A DNA stretch of 64,000 nucleotides from Diplonema japonicum (taxonomy: Eukaryota; Euglenozoa; Diplonemea; Diplonemida; Diplonemidae): contig OZ025678.1 of NCBI GenBank assembly GCA_964019335.1, positions 310,001-374,000 on the forward strand. Direction: 5' to 3'. The notes beneath the pieces are model-generated. The model did not search any database. It was not told where the DNA came from and saw only the letters and a program-made list of their open reading frames with translations. Each line of letters begins with the position of its first letter. Within the stretch, counting starts at the first letter, position 1. This document shows positions 17,590 to 28,079 of the stretch, in pieces. A program made the position numbers and the translations under genes.

Positions 17590-20500
17590 ATGAAGCTCCT
17601 AGTTGAAACCGTGTTGCTCGTAATCTTCCTGTTATGCCACACAGTGGCAGGAGAAGAAGAGCCCGTCAAACCAACTGAGATGGTAGAGGTAACGAATCTG
17701 CAGAAGCTTGAACCTGATCTGGGGGGTAAAGTGAAAGCTCACCTTGTGGAAGATGCCAACCGTGCCGAGGCTGTCAAGGATTCCAAACCTGTAGAGACCC
17801 GTATCCTTGACAAGGAAGAAGCCATCCACATGAACACCCAGGTGGAGAGCAACAGTACCCAGGTAGTGGAGAGCAATAGTACCCAGGTAGTGGAGAGAAA
17901 CAGCACAGACAATACCTCTGAAGCAACTAACGCTACCAAAGAGGAGCTCAAGACGGGGATCCGCGTTACTGTTTTAGAGGATAACAGAGAAAACAGCTCG
18001 AACACCTCCGACTCGAACCACAAGGAGGAACCCAAGGTGGAGGTCCGCCACATTGTCAACCCCGAGGTTTCCAAAACCACTGCAACAGCAGCCACTGTGC
18101 AAGACCTCAAGGGGGAACCGAAGGTGGAGGAAGTACGCCACGTGGTGAATCCAGAGGTGTCCCGCGAGACCAGCAGGAAGGAGGAGCTCACAGCAGTGCA
18201 CCGGGTGACCACCGAGGAAGACACCGACAAGTCCAAGTCCCTGAAGACCGAAACTACAGACACCGCACGAGACAAGAAGGAAGAGCCGGAGGTACGCCGT
18301 GTGGTCGACCCGGAGGTGCTCGACAGGAACGAGCCCAATGCTAACTCCCGTGCGGCCCCTGAGGTGGCACTTGGGGCCACGGTATGGCTAAGAAAAAGAA
18401 AGAAAGAAAGAAAGATGAAGAATTGAGAGGGAAAAAAAAAGGGGGGGGGTGGTTCCCACATATTTATCACACAACACACAGTGGGCTTTCTCCCCGAACC
18501 GCGGTCGAAAGGGTCTCCCCATCGCGATGAGGCACGCGGCAGGCGACAGCAAACACGTTGCAGGGACCATCATAAGCAGGTACCAAGGGGAAGATGAGGG
18601 AAAGACTGGTCTCTGGATTGTGAAAACGGCTGAAGGTACCCATGAGGTGGCTTCAGACGACCTCAAGGTGCGGGTGGCTGAAGGGTATGGAAGGAGGGGG
18701 GAGAAAGAAATGATAACACCAACACCAACAACAGGCTTGAGGTGACGGACGGAACACACACAGGTGTGGTGGAGAGGGTCGGGTCTGGGAACGGGACGTA
18801 CGACGGGAAGATTATGGTGAAGTTCAACAACGTGGCGGAGGCGAAGCCTGTTGAAATGGGGGAACTCATGTACGTATCGAAGGAGGTGGTGGTATGAGTG
18901 TTTTCCCTCTCCCTCTCCCTCTCCCTCTCCCTCTCCCTCTCCCTCTCCCTCTCCCTCTCCCTCTCCCTCTCCCTCTCCCTCTCCCTCTCCCTCTCCCTTT
19001 CCCTTTCCCTTTCCCTTTTCCTCTCCCTCCCCCTTCTCTTTCATCCCAATCACAGTTCGAGTTGGACGACGTTGTCGACGTACGGGACAGCGAAGAGAAG
19101 GAATGGAAGGTCGGTGTTGTGGACTCGTTGGAACCGCTGCTGGTGAAGATTCGTGGGTGGCGCAATGCACACTCGTGGAACCAGGTCCGCCACCACGTGA
19201 AACCCGAGCCGAAGAAGGAGTCTGGTGGTGGTGAGGAACGCTCTCGCACTGTGTATGCAGTCGGGGACAAGGTGGAGGTGAAGGACGGGCTGTCGGGCTC
19301 CTGGCGGCACGGGACCGTTAATTCTATCGAAGGCGACGCAGTCAAGGTCCTCGTCGATGGGTGGAAGAGCCCTCACACCTGGAAGTTCATCAAAGTGGCT
19401 GAAGAGGTGTGCTATACTTCTTTGTTCTAACACACACCAGGGCCATGCAAGCGACGAGGGCAAGAGCCAAACCGAGAAGCCTGTATACACCTCCACCAAA
19501 GAAGTAAAACGCCAAGAAGAAAAGGACCAGGCAACGCCGCCTCCCACTGTGCCCCCTATCACAATGGCGAACTACACAACTGCGGTATGCAAGCGTGAAG
19601 AAAGTACAACACAAGCTAAACAACAACACAGTGGAAGGAAGTATGTCTGCATGCCATCTGTGACTTTACTGCTGATGAAAACTGCGTACCAGAGTACCTG
19701 TGCACAAACATCAGTGGGTGCTCCTGGGATGAGCTTGACACCCCACCTTGCAGGAAGAAGTTGAAGCTTGGTGATTCTGTGGGTTTGGCACCTGGAGCAC
19801 ACGAGCAAGGATCCCTCCGCGCTGGGGAGGTTGGGGTGGTAATTCAGATTCTTGACGAGGAGCAGCCGTACGAGGTGCGTGGTGGGTACAGCGATGTGTA
19901 CAGGTACAGGGAGGACGAGCTTGTTCCTGCTTGGAACAAAAACACAAAGGGGATTGATCCTACACTGATGAACCCAGTACTATTGAAGTGGAGGGGCAGT
20001 CCTTCCTTTGGTAAGGCTGCGGAAGAGCTGGAGGGGGCCATGATCGATCCTGGTCTGAAGACCCCACCTCCTGAGGACTGGGGACCCTCAGTAGCCGGTC
20101 CACTCACACCATCCCCACTACTTAACCACCGGGGCACAACAAGATATGACAGTATACCTAGGACAGCACCACCACCAGTATACACTCCTCCCCCTCAACA
20201 AGTAGTTACACTGCCCCCCCCTCCCCCTCCTACGTTGCCGCCGCCTCCCCCACCGAGACCTGCTGCAGATAACACAATTCCCAAGCCTGTATCCCCAGTA
20301 TCACGCCCACCAACCCCTACAACACCACCAACCCCTGCAACACCACCACCCATCACACGCGCTCGCGTCCCAGTCCCAGCACCCACACATCGGATTCCAG
20401 CGCCTACACTACGCCCGAAACCTCCAGCAGCACAGAGCGTTCCCACCATCAACATCTATGCACCGGAACAGCCCGACTTGTGCGGGGAGTACAAACTGCA

Positions 20501-21278
20501 GCCTAAGAACAAGCTGATCAGGAACCAGCCGTTGTACATCTCGACGGACTGCGCGACAGGCGAGTGCCAGATGTTCTTGTCACACGGTGGCTTCTGGATG
20601 GTCGGGAAGCACGACGGTGATGGGAAAGCGAACCGTGGTGTGTTCAAGACCAAGGACAAGGCTCCTATGAAGAAAACGTTTCCCTTCATGATGAAGGGCT
20701 GGCAGTACTTGGGCGAGGGGGTGTGGTCGGACTCGGAGGGTGCGGTCGACACCCCGGAAAACTTTGCGAAGAAAGGTCTGTCCACCACATGCGGTGCGAA
20801 GACCGAACAATCGCCGCCAGAAAACCCACCCCCGCCACCCCCTGCTCCAAGACCACCCACTGAAGTGGAGAAGCGAGCGGACACCGATGGGATGCTCTAC
20901 ACAAAGGAGGAGTTCCGCATGTTCTACATGTCAGACGAGCAATGGGAATCGGTATGTTGGAAAAATCTTTTTCAAGGGGTAAAAATATTTTCGAAAAAAA
21001 AAAAAAAAAGAAAAAAAAAAAAAAAAAAAAAACCCTAGAGAGCCTCGACTAGTACATTGAGATCTGCTCCGGAGACCACGGGGTCTGGGCCTTTCAGAAA
21101 AGATCAGACGGTGGTTTCAACCAAAGATATTATTTTAGGTAAGAAGCTGGTTGTCAAGCAAGGTAGCTCCGGAATCATCATCGGCCAATCTTTTATGAAG
21201 TGGCAGGTCCGGTTCACTGGTGAGTTTTCTTCCGCTGTGACAATGGTGGTTGAAGCAGACCAGATACAAGCTGCTTGA
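17590..21278 (+). CDS. Secreted multi-barrel protein, copy A (seven exons)
   Basis: Exons: 17590-18381, 18482-18684, 18735-18891, 19056-19406, 19441-19584, 19632-20951 and 21039-21278. Introns are 100, 50, 164, 34, 47 and 87 nt with matching phases. The product is about 1068 aa. A signal peptide (MKLLVETVLLVIFLLCHTVAG) leads into an acidic region with many N-glycosylation sequons (NST, NTS, NAT) and a repeated V(N/D)PEV motif. Then come about four SH3/Tudor-like barrels, e.g. LEVTDGTHTGVVERVG, VVDVRDSEEKEWKVGVVDS and VGDKVEVKDGLSGSWRHG. A Cys-rich patch, a fifth barrel (LKLGDSVGL...GEVGVV), a proline-rich linker and a CGEYKLQ...FLSHGGFWMVGKHDGDG domain follow. The last exon encodes a final small barrel. 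Function is unknown; a glycosylated surface or extracellular matrix protein is inferred. Module boundaries partly follow introns. Its partner is copy B at 23040. Confidence 0.78.
17796..20090 (+). repeat. Near-identical 2.3 kb block shared by the tandem genes (copy A side)
   Basis: This block matches 23201-25477, intron sequence included. The only differences I see are an 18 bp change in the intronic hexamer tract and a few substitutions at 20041-20046. The 5' parts of exon 1 and the DNA after 20090 are diverged, apart from short conserved stretches in the C-terminal domain. Confidence 0.9.
18905..19019 (+). repeat. (CCCTCT)n hexanucleotide tract in intron 3 of copy A
   Basis: About 16 perfect CCCTCT units are followed by four CCCTTT units, forming the polypyrimidine tract before the CACAG acceptor at 19055. 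The equivalent tract in copy B is three units shorter. Confidence 0.95.
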
Positions 21279-21643
21279 TTAGGATATGACGAAATTAAAA
21301 AAAAAAAAAAAGAAATGCTGGATAAGTGAGATTATTCACAGCCAGTGTTGCAGTCAAATATAGAAATACGAGAAGAATAACAACAAGGAAAGAAAGAAAT
21401 TCCTGAAACCCCCCCCCCCCCCCCCCTGATGCCTTGTCAACGGCGTGCATACTCAGGGGTGCCAAAGGGTTCAGGCGTTTGTTAGTGAACAAAATCTGCT
21501 TCTCGATGAAAAATCCCCTTTTCCCCCTTCTTTCATAAGGAAAAGAAATTAATGGTATTTTTACAACCCCCGCCTATTTTTATTCTTGCCAACAAATTAT
21601 GATATTTATGGTTTTATTTCACGGTGAGCACTCCCCCTGCGCG

Positions 21644-21710
<67 letters not shown>

Positions 21711-21818
21711 CTTTTCTTCGAAACGTTTTTTTTTTTTTTTTTTCTTTTCTTTTCTTTCCCGGATGAGATGCTGCATTGCTCCACAAGCAGTACGAACCAA
21801 AACCGAAAAGCGGAAGAA

Positions 21819-21852
<34 letters not shown>

Positions 21853-22660
21853 AACCCCTCCCATGGGTGGCGTATAATATCCAACTATGTTTCACGGAAA
21901 CGGTGATCGAGTTGCCATGTAAAGCGCAAATAACTGGCCGCAAGTTATTTTGTCTTTTTGATGGTACAGGGAGTAGTGAATGTCACCAATGTATACTTTG
22001 TCCCTCCCCTCCCCCCCCTTTCCCTTTATGAAACTCTTTTCCTTCATGCGGTTGCGAAGGGTATTTGCCCGCAGGGGGATGGGTCTATCAATTTTTTTTT
22101 AGTTTCTTTCACACTCCCTTCAACGTTCAGTTTTCAACTTTCTTTCTCTTTCTTAGGTGGGTCGTTGCTAACCACTCATAGTGAATTCGTATCTTCTTTT
22201 TTTTTTTCCTATGCTTAGGGTGACGAACAAGCAAACTGCACGAGGTTACCCGGTCTGGGGTTGAGATGCACACTGCACGCATGAAGGACACGATGCATAG
22301 AATGCATAACAGGTAGACAGTGCTTCCACAAGGCGGCACCAACACCGGCACCCTTTATCTCTTTTTTATATTTCCTTTTTTTTTTTTTTTTTGTTCTCCT
22401 TTACATCTTTCTAGCCGAACTCGGGGAACACAAAAAAAAAAGCCCCTTATTTCTCTCTTCTTTTTTTTTTTTGTTTTTCTTTTTTCTTCTTGTTCTTCTT
22501 TCTCTGTGTTTTGTTTTCACATAATTCCCTCAAAACGCCGGCAGAAAAGAGGGAGGGGAACGAGAAAAAAAAGGGGGGGGAAAACGAATGCAAATAGATA
22601 CTAATTATTATACCCACCAGCTGATGAGGGCTCGTCATGTGTTTATTGTCAACACGGGTT
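21279..22660 (+). other. Spacer between the tandem genes, mostly low complexity
   Basis: It contains a C run (~21411-21426), an (AT)n tract, long poly-A and poly-T runs (~21823-21850, ~22378-22393) and short stretches of normal complexity (~21880-21980 and ~22215-22350) with no supported gene. A retained relic of the neighbouring genes follows at 22661. Confidence 0.65.
21647..21708 (+). repeat. (AT)31 microsatellite
   Basis: Sixty-two bases of perfect AT dinucleotide repeat in the spacer. Confidence 0.98.
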
Positions 22661-22752
22661 CCCCTATCAACCTTGATGCTGATGCTCCGGAACATGAATA
22701 AGCTGATCAGGAACCAGCCGCAGTGGTGGTCGACCAGATACAAGCTGCGTAA
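22661..22752 (+). pseudogene. Relic of a third copy of the secreted-protein gene, internally deleted
   Basis: CCTATCAA..TGATGCTCCGGAACA resembles the start of the CGEY domain in copy A (CCACCATCAACATCTATGCACCGGAACA, ~20440). AAGCTGATCAGGAACCAGCC is identical to copy A near 20511-20530. GTGGTCGACCAGATACAAGC plus TGCGTAA then matches the last codons of exon 7 (..GCAGACCAGATACAAGCTGCTTGA). Three non-adjacent parts of the gene are therefore fused in about 90 bp, which suggests a third copy once stood here and was removed by deletion. Confidence 0.75.
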
Positions 22753-23039
22753 TTATGTTTCTTCTTTTTTGTTTCCCCTGTGCCACATGGTACATTTATT
22801 GAGCGAGAGTGCTGCATTGTCTCTAATAGAAACAATTGGTCTTCTTCTTCTTCTTGTTTTTTTTTTTTTTTAATTCATCTGACTCCGCGGCACGACAAAA
22901 GCCCATTTCAGTATATTTCTCCCCCCCCCCCCTTCCTTTTCGCTTTTCCCACGCACACTTCAGGTAAAAAAGTGGGAAGAGGGCAACCCCCCCTCCCCTC
23001 CCCTCCCCTTTCGATTCCCTCACAACGCCAACAAAAAAA

Positions 23040-26000
23040 ATGCAATTAGCATCTCCGAAAATTATAATACTCAGCTTCTTGCTATGTCACACGGTGGCGG
23101 GGGAATCTGTCAAGCCGGCAGAGGTGATGGGGCTGGCAAGTCCGCTAAAAGTCAACGACAGTGAAGTAGGCACTGAAGGAAACAGCACCGAGACGAACAA
23201 GACCCGTATCCTTGACAAGGAAGAAGCCATCCACATGAACACCCAGGTGGAGAGCAACAGTACCCAGGTAGTGGAGAGCAATAGTACCCAGGTAGTGGAG
23301 AGAAACAGCACAGACAATACCTCTGAAGCAACTAACGCTACCAAAGAGGAGCTCAAGACGGGGATCCGCGTTACTGTTTTAGAGGATAACAGAGAAAACA
23401 GCTCGAACACCTCCGACTCGAACCACAAGGAGGAACCCAAGGTGGAGGTCCGCCACATTGTCAACCCCGAGGTTTCCAAAACCACTGCAACAGCAGCCAC
23501 TGTGCAAGACCTCAAGGGGGAACCGAAGGTGGAGGAAGTACGCCACGTGGTGAATCCAGAGGTGTCCCGCGAGACCAGCAGGAAGGAGGAGCTCACAGCA
23601 GTGCACCGGGTGACCACCGAGGAAGACACCGACAAGTCCAAGTCCCTGAAGACCGAAACTACAGACACCGCACGAGACAAGAAGGAAGAGCCGGAGGTAC
23701 GCCGTGTGGTCGACCCGGAGGTGCTCGACAGGAACGAGCCCAATGCTAACTCCCGTGCGGCCCCTGAGGTGGCACTTGGGGCCACGGTATGGCTAAGAAA
23801 AAGAAAGAAAGAAAGAAAGATGAAGAATTGAGAGGGAAAAAAAAAGGGGGGGGGTGGTTCCCACATATTTATCACACAACACACAGTGGGCTTTCTCCCC
23901 GAACCGCGGTCGAAAGGGTCTCCCCATCGCGATGAGGCACGCGGCAGGCGACAGCAAACACGTTGCAGGGACCATCATAAGCAGGTACCAAGGGGAAGAT
24001 GAGGGAAAGACTGGTCTCTGGATTGTGAAAACGGCTGAAGGTACCCATGAGGTGGCTTCAGACGACCTCAAGGTGCGGGTGGCTGAAGGGTATGGAAGGA
24101 GGGGGGAGAAAGAAATGATAACACCAACACCAACAACAGGCTTGAGGTGACGGACGGAACACACACAGGTGTGGTGGAGAGGGTCGGGTCTGGGAACGGG
24201 ACGTACGACGGGAAGATTATGGTGAAGTTCAACAACGTGGCGGAGGCGAAGCCTGTTGAAATGGGGGAACTCATGTACGTATCGAAGGAGGTGGTGGTAT
24301 GAGTGTTTTCCCTCTCCCTCTCCCTCTCCCTCTCCCTCTCCCTCTCCCTCTCCCTCTCCCTCTCCCTCTCCCTCTCCCTCTCCCTTTCCCTTTCCCTTTC
24401 CCTTTTCCTCTCCCTCCCCCTTCTCTTTCATCCCAATCACAGTTCGAGTTGGACGACGTTGTCGACGTACGGGACAGCGAAGAGAAGGAATGGAAGGTCG
24501 GTGTTGTGGACTCGTTGGAACCGCTGCTGGTGAAGATTCGTGGGTGGCGCAATGCACACTCGTGGAACCAGGTCCGCCACCACGTGAAACCCGAGCCGAA
24601 GAAGGAGTCTGGTGGTGGTGAGGAACGCTCTCGCACTGTGTATGCAGTCGGGGACAAGGTGGAGGTGAAGGACGGGCTGTCGGGCTCCTGGCGGCACGGG
24701 ACCGTTAATTCTATCGAAGGCGACGCAGTCAAGGTCCTCGTCGATGGGTGGAAGAGCCCTCACACCTGGAAGTTCATCAAAGTGGCTGAAGAGGTGTGCT
24801 ATACTTCTTTGTTCTAACACACACCAGGGCCATGCAAGCGACGAGGGCAAGAGCCAAACCGAGAAGCCTGTATACACCTCCACCAAAGAAGTAAAACGCC
24901 AAGAAGAAAAGGACCAGGCAACGCCGCCTCCCACTGTGCCCCCTATCACAATGGCGAACTACACAACTGCGGTATGCAAGCGTGAAGAAAGTACAACACA
25001 AGCTAAACAACAACACAGTGGAAGGAAGTATGTCTGCATGCCATCTGTGACTTTACTGCTGATGAAAACTGCGTACCAGAGTACCTGTGCACAAACATCA
25101 GTGGGTGCTCCTGGGATGAGCTTGACACCCCACCTTGCAGGAAGAAGTTGAAGCTTGGTGATTCTGTGGGTTTGGCACCTGGAGCACACGAGCAAGGATC
25201 CCTCCGCGCTGGGGAGGTTGGGGTGGTAATTCAGATTCTTGACGAGGAGCAGCCGTACGAGGTGCGTGGTGGGTACAGCGATGTGTACAGGTACAGGGAG
25301 GACGAGCTTGTTCCTGCTTGGAACAAAAACACAAAGGGGATTGATCCTACACTGATGAACCCAGTACTATTGAAGTGGAGGGGCAGTCCTTCCTTTGGTA
25401 AGGCTGCGGAAGAGCTGGAGGGGGCCAAGGTCGATCCTGGTCTGAAGACCCCACCTCCTGAGGACTGGGGACCCTCAGGTGCCGAAAATGGAGGTGGCAC
25501 TGTACCGACTACTAGGAAGTACATGCCACCGCCAGTCCCACCACCAGTATACACTCCTCCCCCTCAACAGCCACCGCCAGTGCAGGCCATTCCGGGACCT
25601 GCTTCAAGCGATAAGAACCCAGCTCCCGTGACACCAATCATGGAGGCACCGAAGCAGTCGCCTGTTGCAACACCAACACGACCTCCTCTTCCGCCAACAC
25701 CTCCAGTGGCGCGCCCCACCCCGGCAGGGACCATTAAGATCAATCCTCCCACAGCACGACCCAAGAAGCTCACAGCACCCCCCGCAACAAGCATCCCCAT
25801 CATCCACATCTATGCACCGGAACTGCCCGACATCTGCGGTGAGTACACTTTGCAACCCAAGAACAAGCTGGTCAGAAGCATGTCGCTGTACATTTCAAAA
25901 GACTGCGCGACAGGCGAGTGCCAGATGTTCCTGTCACACGGTGGCTTCTGGATGGTCGGGAAGCACGACGGTGATGGGAAAGCGAACCGTGGTGTGTTCA

Positions 26001-26675
26001 AGAGCAAGGACAAGGTGACATCTACAATGGGGAAAAAAACCCTTCCTTTCATGATGAAGGGCTGGGAGTACTTGAGCGAGGGGGTGTGGTCGGACTCGGA
26101 GGGTGATGTCGACACACCGGACAACTTTGCGAAGAAAGGTCTGTCCCCCAAGTGCTCCGCTAAGATGGAAATGAACGCAGACATGGAGATTGCGATGGAC
26201 CCGGAGACAGCTCCGCCGCCACCACCAGAAACACCCTCTAAGGTTCCGCCTCCACCCTCTTCACCTACTTCATCATCATCAGCCGCAATCGAAAAGCGAG
26301 CGGACACCGATGGGATGTTCTACACAAAGGAGGAATTCCGTACCTTTTACATGTCGGACGAACAGTGGGAAGCGGTATGCTGGGAGGAAAAAAAAAAAAA
26401 AAAAAAAAAAAAAGAGAGCTTCTACGAGCACATTAAAATCTGTCGCTGAGGCATCAGCGGGTGGTGGTGGTGATGTTTCCGTGCCCTTCAAGAAGGACCA
26501 GGCGGTAATCTCCACTCAGGACATTATCTTAGGAAACACCCTCGTTGTCAAAAAAGGCAGCCCTGGGCATATACTTGGCGCTTCCGGCACAAGATGGCAG
26601 GTCCGGTTCTTGGGAGTCTTTGCCTCTGCAGTAAACGTAGTTGTAGAATCCAGCCAAATACAAGCTGCTGCGTAA
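23040..26675 (+). CDS. Secreted multi-barrel protein, copy B (seven exons)
   Basis: Exons: 23040-23786, 23887-24089, 24140-24296, 24443-24793, 24828-24971, 25019-26374 and 26415-26675. The introns are the same as in copy A, the last being only 40 nt. The product is about 1072 aa. It has its own signal peptide (MQLASPKIIILSFLLCHTVAG) and a shorter N-terminal region. From TRILDKEEAIHMN through the fifth SH3/Tudor-like barrel it is essentially identical to copy A. The proline-rich linker differs. The CGEYTLQPKNKL...FLSHGGFWMVGKHDGDG domain and the last barrel (VISTQDIILGNTLVVKKGS...RWQVRFLG) are homologous but diverged, with acidic and Ser-rich insertions. It is probably secreted and glycosylated like copy A. 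The final acceptor lies inside a poly-A run, so that boundary is inferred from frame. Confidence 0.78.
23201..25477 (+). repeat. Near-identical 2.3 kb block shared by the tandem genes (copy B side)
   Basis: The counterpart of 17796-20090. The offset is 5405 bp before the intronic hexamer tract and 5387 bp after it, so only 18 bp of length difference has accumulated. Confidence 0.9.
24310..24406 (+). repeat. (CCCTCT)n hexanucleotide tract in intron 3 of copy B
   Basis: The same polypyrimidine tract as in copy A but three hexamers shorter, with the same four CCCTTT units at its 3' end. Confidence 0.95.
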
Positions 26676-28079
26676 GAAAAAAAATGGGGGGACAGGGGGG
26701 GTTTTTTTTTTGTTTCGAGTTTTTTTTGGGGGTAGTTCTGACAAGATACGTTGATCTAAAGCACCCTTATAATATTTTTTTTTTTAAAGCATAAGTCCGT
26801 ACATTTCTTTATAAATGTTTCGTTTTTTTTTTAGACAAAAAGGCTGTTTTGACAAAGTAGACAGAGGAGGGAACACCCTCTTTATAAAAAGGAGAAAAAA
26901 GAGAGAAAAAGTCAAAACAGAAACAAGTCAAAATCAAAAAAAAAAAGAGAAGAAATTTCAAGAAGAAAAAAAAAAAAAAAGAAAAAAGAGAAAGGGTAGA
27001 ATTGATTAAAGAAATAATTATAGCCAGTGGTAAGGTATTGATCCGATTGAGAACTCTGGGGACGAGGCAACTAATAATAAAAAGAGGGAAAAAAAGAAAA
27101 AAGAAAAAAGAAAAAAAAAAATAGCCTGTTGTTCACTGCTCATTCCGCATCACTACAAAGCCTACCCATATATTATTATCTTATTTTATTTCCCCTCCCC
27201 CCTTATCCCCATCTCTATTTCTATGTTTCTTTTTTTTTTTTTTTCTTGTCCCCCTTTCCGCGTTTCAGGCACCAACCCGAGTCTGTACTTGGGTTGGTGA
27301 ACGAGGGGAAAGGAGAACAAGAAAAGAAAAAAAAAATATCGAGATTCTGGAAATAAAACTGGGGTGCAGCATGCTCACATAATAAAAAAAGGGGGTGCTA
27401 TTTGAGATATCTAATCTGATTTCTTTCTTATGTTTCTGAGACACAGTTATCATGCTTCCACTTTCTTTTCTTTTCTTTTTTTTCGCAACGTAGTTCTACG
27501 TTCTTTTTTTTTTTTTTTTTTGATTTCTGTTAGCGCCCGTCGAGCCGCTTTTCCGAGCTGATGATCAGGATGGTGAGGGGTCATTGCTCAGCGGGAGAAA
27601 AAGAAAAATGGTCTAGTTTTTTTGTTTTGTGCGTTTTTTTTTTTTTTTTAAAGTACTTTTCGGTCCATTTCAAACAGAACGTATCGTAACTCTCCCTGTT
27701 CTATACACAAAACCACCTTCTCTCCCCCCTCACTGCGATGTTTTTCTTTAAACTTCCATAAACTTTTTTTTTTCCACGTGAAACTGTATCTGTACCAAGA
27801 AAAAATCTTCACCCGAAAAATAGTTGAGGAGGAGAGGGGGAAAAAAAGAAAAAAAAAAAAAAAAAAAAAACGTGGCAATTTTAATTTTTCCGGAGAAACC
27901 CTCGCCATCAGTGTTGCCCGCAGAGCCCAGTGCGTAGGGGTGGGTGGGGGGGGGGGGAGGAGGCGCGACAAGGCTACCACGGAAGTAGCGAGGTATATTT
28001 TCGATTTCTTGGTTTTTAAGTACAATTTCAAAAACGAGGGGAAAAAAGAAAAAAAGGAAGAAAAAAAAAGGGGGGAAAG
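26676..28079 (+). other. Long low-complexity spacer, no gene seen
   Basis: It is composed of A-, T-, G- and C-rich tracts. A perfect 9 bp hairpin lies at 27270-27299 (CACCAACCC, 12 nt loop, GGGTTGGTG). A short stretch of ordinary composition at ~27525-27595 contains GCTGATGATCAGG and CTCAGC but shows no convincing snoRNA layout. The G run at ~27945-27957 precedes the leader of the next gene. Confidence 0.6.

Noticed and set aside
18866-19430. Several frames reading (LP)n, (SP)n, (GR)n or (GE)n across the hexamer tract
   Set aside because: The tract lies inside an intron with clear donor and acceptor and adjoining exons in phase, so these peptides are read-through of a microsatellite.
27530-27600. 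Possible C/D-box snoRNA (TGATGA and CTGA/CTCAGC motifs)
   Set aside because: No terminal stem, and box order and spacing are not convincing; two short motifs in spacer DNA are expected by chance.
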